From Phoronis australis (lineage: Eukaryota; Phoronida; Phoronidae), in assembly GCA_002633005.1 (NCBI GenBank), contig NMRA01000271.1, positions 541,028 through 570,659 of the forward strand: a stretch of DNA of 29,632 nt, read 5' to 3'. Positions within the stretch are counted from its first letter, which is position 1. Each line of letters begins with the position of its first letter. The notes under the pieces were generated by a model. That model worked only from the letters and a program-made list of their open reading frames with translations, did no database searches and was not told the origin of the DNA. The translations under genes and the position numbers were made by a program. Of the stretch, positions 18,629 to 27,108 are shown one piece after another.

Positions 18629-20063
18629 AACAACCCTAAAAGCCCAACATTTGCGATGCATTCATGGGCGCATTTCAACGCTCGGCATTGCTCTTGTGAA
18701 AATTGGAAGATGTATTCCTGTTAAGACCTCAAATTGACACTGATTTTTAGACGACTTTGACTAATCTGGTGGTCCCAAATGGTAATTTAATTTTTTTTTG
18801 CGTCCACAGTTGTATCTCCATAGCTCTTTGGAGCATTTGTGTGATATTTTGCTGACATTTTTCTGTTGAGATGGTAACCAATTACAATGGGTTTGACATC
18901 ATTTCAACTACAGCTGTGCCCCCTAAAGGTAATTTTAATTGTATGTTTGCCTTAACTCATCAACATATTTACTGAAATTTGGGAAATAAGTTCACTTTCT
19001 ATTTTTGGACAGGTTCGACATATTCTGCGCCACCTAGTGGCCATGCGTATTATTTTTGGTAGTTTGGTTTTAGCGTCTGCCTCTTGATCTGCCAAACTGC
19101 TTAGCATTATGAATTATAGCAGTTGTCTTTCTGTCAAAGACAACTATGACTTCCTTACTGGTTATTTGTATTTTTGCCATCATGGCTGTAGCTTCTGATT
19201 CATGTGCAGGATGTTTGTGAACTATAGAAAACATCTGCTAGAGTGGATTTGAATTGGATATTTACGTGTTTGCCAAAACGAGGCTCTTGTGTATTGCAAT
19301 GGTGTTTTAAAGTTTTTCGTCATGTTCTTGCTGTAAAAATCATGAAAGTTGCTGCATTTGTCTCACTGATTATGGTCTACACCTATCAGACTGCTGAATG
19401 TTGTATGTGTGATTGTTATGTACTCATCTGTAGCATTCATTTAGCTTTTGTAAAGAACTAGGAACCTGTATTTGTAACTCAGTGGCACTAATAATAATAT
19501 TATAATGTTATTTGGAAAGGTCAATGTTGGACATTCAAATTCTCATTTTCATCAAAACCATTAAAAATTCATCCTGAACTTGCAGTTTGTGAGCTGATGG
19601 TCTTGTTGCGCTTTGCCATTCCGCTTAAAATGTGAGCGTACTGCTTCGCTTTTTAGTGTTCTATTTTGCGTCTGGGTTAATAAAATCTTCGTAGTTGAAG
19701 CAAGCACTATTGTACATGTTTTGGTGTCAGCATTCTAATTGACATACACCAGATTTCTGATACATAGTAAAGAAAGTAACTTATTGTCCATAGGTAGTCC
19801 AAAAATGACAAAACTGCACTTCCAACAAATTTTTGCATCGACTGCAACAACAAAAATGCGCTCTGATTCAACGAGTTTTTTGCACCATCTAATGTCCATT
19901 TTCATGACACTTTAAGAAAGAGCACTAGGAGCACACTGTTTGTGTTGCAGCCATCAGCGCATTTCAGGGCTCCCTGTTGCTCTTGTAAACATTTCTATCA
20001 AGTTTTTAAGCTGTACCTTCTGAGTAGAAATAGGTTGACATCTGTTTAACGCCCTCTTTACAG

Positions 20064-20374
20064 TCAACCATGAAGTCATCAGCGCTCCTGTTGAAGAACC
20101 GTCCACATCACAGCCCACTGCTGGTGGCAATGTTGGGGATGGCGACATCATTCGACAAACCTCATCCCAGCCATTGTCCAACAGCCCAGGGGACCATGCA
20201 GATGGAAGAGTTGCGAGCCCCACCTCGAGTGACTCTCTCAGAGATTTACTTCTCAAGTACTTCAAGAAGGGAAGTTTCTCCGAATCTTACACTGTCAATG
20301 TTATGAAGGAGCTGCATAAATCCAGACTGCATATTGATGAAGAAAGTGACGCAATTCAGCCTAGTTCACCCTAA
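20064..20374 (+). CDS. TRPC-like: TRPC-family channel, last exon: C-terminal tail and stop
   Basis: The final exon supplies 103 residues and a TAA stop (20372-20374). It opens VNHEVISAPVEEPSTSQPTA (the Val is split across the intron) and is rich in Ser, Thr, Pro, Asp and Glu, as expected for a disordered cytosolic tail. A more structured, helix-prone stretch follows (SDSLRDLLLKYFKKGSFSES, then NVMKELHKSRLHIDEE). The protein ends DAIQPSSP, with no VTTRL-type PDZ ligand as in vertebrate TRPC4/5. The acceptor is CTCTTTACAG at 20054-20063 and the phase agrees with exon 15751-15880. The tail shows little family conservation, so its assignment rests on splice phase and position. An additional downstream exon cannot be excluded for other isoforms. 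Confidence 0.75.
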
Positions 20375-22000
20375 CATGATGATGTTTTGTGGTGGGCACT
20401 TACACCCAGTTGTCACCTGCTATCATTACCTCCACTGCACTCTGAATTATTGTTTTTTTTTCGGTAGCTTTTACGATATTCTCTTGACTAGGGGGTGGGG
20501 TATCCAAATAGTTTAGTGTCTGTGTCAGCAATTGACCTATCACAAGCTCAGCCCCCTTGCAAAAAGTCACGTGACACCTGACTAACAAACAGTAAGATTT
20601 AAACGACAACATATTGTTTGTCAAGTGAAATGGTGGCTTAATTGAAACGAAAGTGCGTCAAGAATTCTGCATTCTGATTGGTCAGTTAAGCTGTCACTCG
20701 ATATCCTGGCGATAAGTCAGTTTTTCCCAGCTGTAATTTTGGTAGTAGTTGAGAAACAAGGTATCTTACAAAAGTATTTAACTTCACGATTTTTTTTATC
20801 GTAGCATGGCAAGACATCAGTCCTTTTGTATGATATTTGCACGCTACTTCCATCATAGTTGGAGCTATTGGAGGAAGTGGTAGTTAGGTGGTGATAATCA
20901 TTGGCTATGTTACTGCGTGGCGTAAACATTGTATTTTTAAGGTTTTGTCTTTACATTTATATGGCTTTTTTTAAGGAGGCTGTTTTATGGATGATCGTCT
21001 TGCTTACTGTGATTCATTGTCATTGGAAATGTAGATGTCATGTTAAGCAATTTCATCACTGACATCTGTATTGTATTGGATAACTGATATTTTGTTAGTA
21101 TTTACCATGTGTTTTAGGCATTGTTTAAGTTTATGTAGGAACCTAGAAAATTCATTATTTGGCTAACTTCGGAGGTCATGTCTCATTTTTCAAAACACTA
21201 TTCCACTTTTGCAAGAGAATTTTTTTTGATTCTCGTCAAAAAATATCAAAAGTTGTTTAAAACGAAAATGAAATGATAATTTAGCGAGCTGTATCTGAGA
21301 TTTCATCATGAGCATTGATCTCGAATGATTTTGCTATCAATGCTCTATTCTTTTTTGACAAATTTTCTAAAAATACACGATCACATGATCCAATTATTGG
21401 TAGCAAGTCAGAGATCAAGTTTTACCTTTAAGAAAATAATTATGTTCTTTTACTGATTAAATTGCATGATTTTGTAGATGTATAGCCAAGTACACAGCCC
21501 TTTTGATAACGGACTACACCAGCTTAGCCATATTCAGAAAATACTCATAGGGCATAATAGAAATTTGGATATCATAAGAGAATGTTGGGTTAGCTTTAGC
21601 AATGTAATCAGCTGCAATATCATGTTGTCAATGAATGCTTGCTTTGCACATTCAAATAGAACGCTGTGTGTATATATTCATCTTAAAAAGGGGCATTGTT
21701 CGAGAGTAATGTGTGTTAGCCTGTGATAGCTCTCGAGTGATTTCCAGGATGTGGCAGAAATAAGGAGTAAGGAACAAAAAATGATCTTGCCATTCCTGCC
21801 GCATGTTTAGTTTTTTATCTCTTAATGATAAAGAGTTCTACTAATTGTATTAATACTTAGGTTTTAGAATGGACTAGTGAGTACAGTGATAAACTTTACT
21901 CGAACCATTTTTATGTGTGTATTGCATTTTTGCTATGACTTGCTTTTGGGGCAATTGTGTCTGGTCAGAATCTCATAAATAAACCCTGATTCTGCCAAGT
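20375..22000 (+). other. Probable 3' UTR of the TRPC-like gene
   Basis: AT-rich, free of the repeats that fill the introns, and ending near the first AATAAA followed by GT-rich sequence. A GTCACGTGAC palindrome occurs at 20566-20575. An 82-codon open frame at 21478-21726 has no recognisable domain and is probably incidental. Confidence 0.5.
21978..21983 (+). terminator. Candidate poly(A) signal AATAAA
   Basis: AATAAA in CTCATAAATAAACC, followed about 20 bases later by AGTGCTTGTTCAGTTGAG, a GT-rich downstream element. A second AATAAA lies at 22051-22056. Either could end the channel transcript. Confidence 0.45.
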
Positions 22001-22195
22001 GCTTGTTCAGTTGAGCCTGGTTTAGTACCAAAAACAAAACGTGTTTAGATAATAAAATGTACCTTCAGTTGAAAATCAACATTTGATAAGGGCCCGCGTT
22101 ATAGTTACGGAAATAGTTAAGTAGAGGTGTCTGCATTTGGAGAACAGCTGATTTTTCCACTGAATAACAGGCACCAAAATGTTTATCAAAATCCA

Positions 22196-22425
22196 CAGTG
22201 GCAGATCTACATTTTCAGTAAGGGGGGTTTAGGATTCGAGTGAATCCGGACCGCGTAGCGCTGAGGGGAATGAAGGTCGGCAGGGGGCAAAGCTTCCCTC
22301 CCATGTAAGATTTTTTTGTGGTTTTTAGTAGCTGATTTCATTTTTCTGGCGAAATTCTTTTCATTTTTTGATCCTGTGCCGAGGGGGGGTTGAACCCCCT
22401 NTTCGCCTCTGATCCGGGAGTACTG
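22196..22425. mobile_element. MITE-like element with CAGTGGC / GATCCGGG...ACTG ends
   Basis: Begins CAGTGGCAGATCTAC and ends CTCTGATCCGGGAGTACTG, imperfect terminal inverted repeats. It includes the GGGGGTTGAACCCCC palindrome and the CCGCGTAGCG interior typical of a widespread non-autonomous DNA element (hAT-like ends CAGTGGCGGATC). An N is at 22401 next to the palindrome. No coding capacity. Confidence 0.55.
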
Positions 22426-22427
22426 TA

Positions 22428-23620
22428 AGTGACGTTTGCCCCTATAATTACCGGGATGCCCAAACGATTTGCATGATTAACGAACGGATAAAACGCTTAG
22501 ACCAACTAGGTTTATTTCACTGGTTTCATGCGAACCCTAAAAGCAAATTTCAATCTACTCATTGATTAGCGAGCATTCTGTTAAACAACCGGCGCACGGT
22601 CTATAGCCGGGCGGTTGCTAGTAATACTGAGGGCACTTGATATGTAAACAATACACACATTGATCATTTCTTTGATGCGCTCTTGTAATCGTTACTATTA
22701 AAGGTTACTGTTTCTGTAACCTAATTACGCTATAAAATTTAAAGCTTTTAAGTTATACCTGTTGCCTTGACTAACGAGCGGAAAATTGGACTCCAACATT
22801 AAGTTGTCGTTTCGTGCCAATGATTAAGTCTCGCTAGACAACCTTAGACACAAAAATTCTTACTGATAGCTTGCAGAAAACAGTGGGCAACAAACAATGT
22901 CTGTGACCGTTGTCAACAAAAGTTTTCCAAGTTACCTTAAACGCATTCCAAAATAATATGAGATTTTGACAGTCTCAAAAATTTTTTCGCTCTATTCAAT
23001 TGAAAGTGGATGCAATAGATAGTTTTTTTAGTCGTGGTGTCATTCCAATATTTACTTTGGCAAAATGAGTTTTTTATTAGCTGTAATTAACGTTTGAAAA
23101 CTCGCGTTCCATGTGACAAAGGGCATTTCTCATACAAAACATTGCATTCTTACATGTGACATTTGAATGTTCGATGTGAGATTTTTTCAGTTGTGCCATG
23201 TTACAAATAGAAATGGTACATGGCGCAAACACTATATTTGTGACATGGGTTTTTCATAGCAAAATGATATAATGAATTTTAGGAGAAATTTTTGCATTTA
23301 GTTAATAAAAAAATATTGTTTTACAAAACGGTTGAATGTTTAAAACACTAAAGTGGGATGCCTAATTATCAATAGATAATATTTCGACCATTTTGGTCAC
23401 TGATAACCAAATTATCAACAAATGACTTAAATAGTCCACAAAGTTTTTTCACATTTTTTTGCTTTATTTTCGTTATGACGATTAACTTACGGTAATTTAT
23501 TTGCATTAAAAATGTTTCTTTTCAGCACTTGCACAAAATTGGTGACATCAAAACATTTTGATCATAGATTCTAAACTTCTTTAGGGAAAAGGAAATTATA
23601 AAGAAAAAATTATAGAAAGA
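22428..23620. other. Intergenic AT-rich sequence without recognised features
   Basis: No open frame of note, RNA gene or repeat is recognised. It contains several near-repeated CATGTGACA words but no regular array. Confidence 0.6.
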
Positions 23621-24134
23621 ATTATGTAACAGATGAATGTAATTGGAATATTCTGCAGTTTAGGCACCACCTCTTGTGACATATTGCACCAATTACACTG
23701 GTCTGTTTCAAATAATTTTTCATTTTCAAAAAGTCACGTGACGAATTTAGTGAATCATTCCATCCATGGCACTTTTAATTTTAGAACATTACACATCCTT
23801 TGACCCCTAGAGATCATCCATTTCATTGGTCATGAATGTTACAATCATGACATTGAAACCAATTTTGAGTATTCTTATCATAAAAATTGTGAAAATCTAG
23901 TTGGAGCATCCCTAATAATCATACCCAAACTTACACAATCGACGTGTGCTTAAAGGAGAATGCCACACGATTTAATTAGTCTTTTTGCCGTCTTAATCGG
24001 TCTATATCCACATCACCTTGCATACGGTCGACCTTACCTTGCCGAGAGGTGTCGCGTTATCCTGTGAGGAAGGTGTGAAACGACGCAGCGACGTCAGTGG
24101 TTCATTTGCAGAGTTTAATGCCGCTATTTTGCGG

Positions 24135-24330
24135 TGTATCGTTCCCGCTTGTCCGAACTATGCAGCTGCTAGGAAAATGGTATATCGTTTTTTAGACTTC
24201 CTCGAAAGTTCGAATGCTTAGGAAGTGGCTCGCGGTAGTGAAGAATTAAAAGTACGCTGTAAATAGCAAGTATGAGGCCGTGAAACATCTCCGTGTCTCT
24301 GTGGCCTAGCTGCAGTCGTCGCGGACGGTG
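24135..24330 (+). pseudogene. THAP zinc-finger remnant of the Kolobok-like transposase, copy 2
   Basis: On the + strand RCIVPACPNYAAARKMVYRF keeps the first Cys pair (C-x4-C) and the PNY motif seen in THAP domains. It continues DFLESSNA to a stop at 24221. In another frame LRKWLAV and, after a stop, YAVNSKYEAVKHLRVS continue the domain. The C-x2-H pair has been lost (frame break in VSVA). Together with the copy at 14735-14985, which keeps the second half, it shows the ancestral element encoded a THAP domain. Confidence 0.6.
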
Positions 24331-24679
24331 CTGACGTTCATCACTGAGCGTTCTGTTTCAAAATGAATTATTCTCACCCTTAATGCTTATATGAAACTGA
24401 ACTGAACAAATTCTGTCTCATTAGATACAATTTGGAATGCCTTTGGAGTGTTCGTGAATGCAAATAATTTGAGAAGCCAGCAATGAATAAATCACTGCGT
24501 TAACGGCTTCACTGTGTAATCAAACTAATTGACGGGACACCGGCCGAAGCCGTGCCGAGCTCATGCTACTTCAGTGTTTGCTGACAGAAACTGTTGTGAA
24601 ACAACTCGATTTTTATCCCACGGCCAAGTGTTAGGGGAATCTTTATTTACATTTACATTATTCAAATAATGATTGTCAA

Positions 24680-25057
24680 TGTAAAACTTCTGCCGTGACG
24701 ATTCTGTGGCCAAAGCGGAACCTGACTTAAGTTCGCGGCCCCCGACGAGTAAGTAGATTCGCAGTTTCGTGGCTAATTCACCAACATAATCACGTGCACT
24801 TTACTTCTTTGGCTCACTAGTATTTCTTAAATGGAAGTTTAGTTTCCAACTTTGGATGGTTTATGTCCGTGATGTCTGACGGATCGGCTTCCGAGCCACG
24901 GGCCGGGATAACGAGTCAGTCCCGCCGGCCGCCGCGCGGCGACGGGCCTGATCGGCGGCTCCCGCGCCGAGCCCGGCACTGGCCAGGATAACAATCGTTT
25001 TGTGTGTTTAGAACTCAAAAAATAACAAGTCTAAACAACCCAGATCTCAGTTCCCCT
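24680..25057. other. Segment unique to Kolobok-like copy 2 with an extremely GC-rich core
   Basis: Aligning the two Kolobok-like copies leaves this block without counterpart in copy 1. The core at 24885-24985 is very GC-rich with nested palindromic words (GCCGGCCGCCGCGCGGC; GGGCCGGGATAAC versus CCAGGATAAC), unlike its AT-rich surroundings. No terminal repeats or coding frame were found, so it may be an inserted element or sequence deleted from copy 1. Confidence 0.45.
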
Positions 25058-25185
25058 GTCTGTATCTCACGGAAAAATACTTAGAATTTATCTCCCAACA
25101 GACCCCAAACTCCTGCTACGGGACCTTAGCCTCATGCCGAACTTTCAGTTGTAGGCCGGTGTGTCCAAAGACCAATCCGTAACAG

Positions 25186-25271
25186 CGATATAAAACAACT
25201 CGTTTTAATAAGAACTCGGTGTATTTTTCGATATAAAACAACTCGTTTTAATAAGAACTCGGTGTATTTTT
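25186..25271. repeat. 43-bp direct tandem duplication
   Basis: CGATATAAAACAACTCG... is repeated immediately with period 43 (25186 and 25229), essentially identical in both copies. Kolobok-like copy 1 has the corresponding sequence once, so this is a recent local duplication. Confidence 0.8.
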
Positions 25272-26025
25272 AAGGGTTTTACATTGAAGTTTGACGATTT
25301 ATTGGTGTTAAACGAATTGAATTGAAGCAATAAGCTGACACCAGTAACCCGTGTTGTGAACTGCTGAACAGACTGCGTGTCGTGAAACCAATATAAGCCA
25401 TTGAATAATTTCAACACCTCCGTCTGCCGTCAGGTGTCAGGTAACGCAACCGTGCGTGCCCTTATGGAGTAGACCTACTCGATCTAAATTGATTCAAATT
25501 AGGTTGTTTTTTGGGTGGCATGCTCCTTTAAAGATTGTTCATGTACAACCTCTGGATAGTTGTCAGACGAACGCAAAATAAAAGTATAGAAACAGATGAG
25601 TGTAATTGATACACTGTGTAATTGGAGGGTGCACACTGTATCAAATACACTCATCTGTTTGAAATAATTTTTAACTTAAAAATTTCCATGTGATGATTTC
25701 CCGAAACTATTCCGTGGAACTTTAATCTTTGGTGACTGGATAACGTTGTTTGCAGCAAAGCAGTTCATCTACTGTTACATTCATAACATTGGTCCCAATT
25801 TTGAGTACGGTTTATTATAAAAATTGTGAAAATCTATTTAGAGCATCCCTAATAATCATACTCAAACTTGCACAATTTATAACATTTGGACAGTTGTCAG
25901 GCGAATGAAAAAATATAGAAACAAATCAGCGTAATTGATACACTGTGTAATTTGAGGTGCACACTGAACCAAGTTTACTCATTCGCTTGAAATATATCAT
26001 TTTTTTTTAACTTAAAAATGTTCCA

Positions 26026-26942
26026 GTGCCCTAGTCCCGTAAGCTGCAGAGCCGAGAAGGCGGGACGGGCCAGGCTGCCGGAGGCAGCACTGACGCGCCC
26101 TAGTCCCGTAAGCTGCAGAGCCGAGTAGGCGGGACGGGCCAAGCTGGTGTCGGAGGCAGCGCGTGCCCTAGTCCCGTAAAGCTGCAGAGCCGAGTAAGCG
26201 GCCGGGACGGGCCAAGCTGCTGGAGGCAGAGCGTGCCCTAGTCCCGTAAGCTGCAGAGTCGAGTAAGCGGGACGGGCTAAGCTGCCAGAGGCAGTGCGTG
26301 ACCTAACCCCTTAAGCTGCAGAGCCGAGTAGGCGGAACAGGCCAAGCTGCCGGCCGCTGCGCGTGCCGGCCTAGCCCGTAAGCTGCAGAGCCAGGTAGGC
26401 GGGATGGGCCAAGCTGCCGGAGGTAGCGTGTGCCCTAGTCCCGACCTTAAGCTGCAGCGCCGAGTAAGCGGGACGGGTCAAGCTGCCGAACGCAGTGGAT
26501 GCCCTAGTCCCGTAAACTGCAGAGCCGAGTAGGCGGGGCGCGGGGCCACTAAGCTGCCCGGGAGGCACCGCGTGCCCTAGCTAGTCCCGTAAGCTGCAGA
26601 GCCGAGTAGGCGTCATAACGTAAAATTGTCGTGAGGGCTTGACAGGGACCTCAGGCGGGTCTCCCACTCCACTGATTTATCCACATCATTTTGAAAATGC
26701 TTTGCCCACTCACGCATTGTGTGTCATAAAAGAGATAAGCCTACCTGCAGATGACGCAGCAAGTAGAACTACTCTCTTTTATCACATTTGTGTAGACTCA
26801 CAGTTGAACTGTGGTTTTCTGTAGACCCCAGACCGTCCTGAGTTGCACCATATACCAACTCCGGACGGTGTCTCACGACGATTAAGCGTTATGTGACGGA
26901 CCAAGCTGTAGGAGGCAGCGCGTGCCCTAATCCCGTAAGCTG
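26026..26942. repeat. GC-rich ~68-bp satellite array (nine units plus an orphan), split by a MITE
   Basis: Units marked by CCCGTAAGCTGCAGAGCCGA occur with AAGCTGCAG at about 26041, 26110, 26179, 26248, 26313, 26380, 26449, 26515 and 26591 (spacing 65-76). Each is followed by GCGGGACGGGCCAAGCTGCC and GGAGGCAG. A partial unit follows the MITE at 26895-26942. It lies inside repeat Z and is flanked on both sides by a ~37-bp Z segment ending AACTTAAAAATGTTCCA, i.e. a long imperfect duplication. Each unit has a PstI site. The array is strikingly GC-rich against its AT-rich neighbourhood. The 65-codon minus-strand frame at 26371-26568 is periodic repeat sequence. Confidence 0.85.
26614..26893. mobile_element. 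280-bp MITE inserted in the satellite
   Basis: Imperfect ~23-bp terminal inverted repeats: CATAACGTAAAATTGTCG at the left, and CGACGATTAAGCGTTATG at the right. The flanks read as broken satellite consensus: GAGTAGGCG before and GACGGACCAAGCTG after. The ACTCTCTTTTATCACA region shows no coding capacity. No clear target duplication longer than one base. Confidence 0.6.
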
Positions 26943-27108
26943 TTTTGAAATGTCAGTTTTTAACTTAAAAATGTTCCATGTGATGTTTTCCTGAAATTAT
27001 TCCATGGAACTTTAATCTTTGATGACTGGATAACGTTGTTTGCAGCAAAACAGTTCATCTATTGTTACATTCATGACTGAGTTGGTCCCGATTTTGAGTA
27101 GGCCCTAT

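Larger units (their letters stand above)
16934..18696 (+). mobile_element. Helentron-like element, inner copy (3b), nested in copy 3a
   Basis: The head TTATGCGTCCACATATAAAT begins inside a monomer of copy 3a. Monomer cores follow at about 17106, 17253, 17409, 17545, 17684 and 17805. Repeat X (17990-18628) interrupts it. The tail (ACCCTAAAAGCCCAACATTT, hairpin CAACGC-TCG-GCATTG) ends at 18696. Joining the bases on either side gives GAGGATTATCAT and TGAAAATTGG, matching the intact monomer sequence AGGATGATTGTGAAAATTGG elsewhere. Confidence 0.65.
16552..19986 (+). mobile_element. Helentron-like element, outer copy (3a), interrupted
   Basis: The head TTTTATGCACCC and a CCGT-poor leader begin at 16552. 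Monomer cores lie at about 16722 and 16851. The sequence breaks at 16933 inside a monomer and resumes at 18697 with TGAAAATTGG. Further cores are at about 18918 and 19027. The tail (AGGAGCACACTGTTTGTG, GCGCATTTCAGGGC) ends in a hairpin CAGG-GCTC-CCTG before TTGCTCTTGT at 19986. The hairpin sequence differs from copy 1 on both arms, yet pairing is kept. The stretch 19100-19860 is too decayed to align with the monomers. Confidence 0.65.
15881..20063 (+). other. Intron 4 of the TRPC-like gene
   Basis: A 4183-bp phase-1 intron. Bases 15881-16550 hold nothing recognisable. From 16552 to 19986 it is a stack of nested repeats (two Helentron-like elements, repeat X and a small palindromic insert). 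The tail of the outer element ends only about 77 bases before the acceptor CTCTTTACAG at 20054-20063. Confidence 0.8.
23954..25527 (+). mobile_element. Kolobok/T2-like DNA transposon, copy 2 (defective), in repeat Z
   Basis: Ends AGGAGAATGCCAC (23954) and GTGGCATGCTCCT (to 25527), flanked by TTAA at 23950-23953 and 25528-25531. The empty target is visible in another Z monomer at about 28609 (GTTGCTTAAAAATGTTC). This proves a 4-bp TTAA duplication. The element is opposite in orientation to copy 1 and shares most of its length, but carries an extra ~380-bp segment (24680-25057) and a 43-bp duplication (25186-25271). Confidence 0.8.

Noticed and set aside
21478-21726. 82-codon + strand frame downstream of the channel stop
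   Set aside because: It lies in the probable 3' UTR, has no recognisable domain and no acceptor site that would make it an alternative last exon.
26371-26568. 65-codon minus-strand frame with Ala/Gly/Thr-rich periodic sequence
   Set aside because: It is translation of the 68-bp satellite. The period is not a multiple of three, so the frame is not maintained across units.
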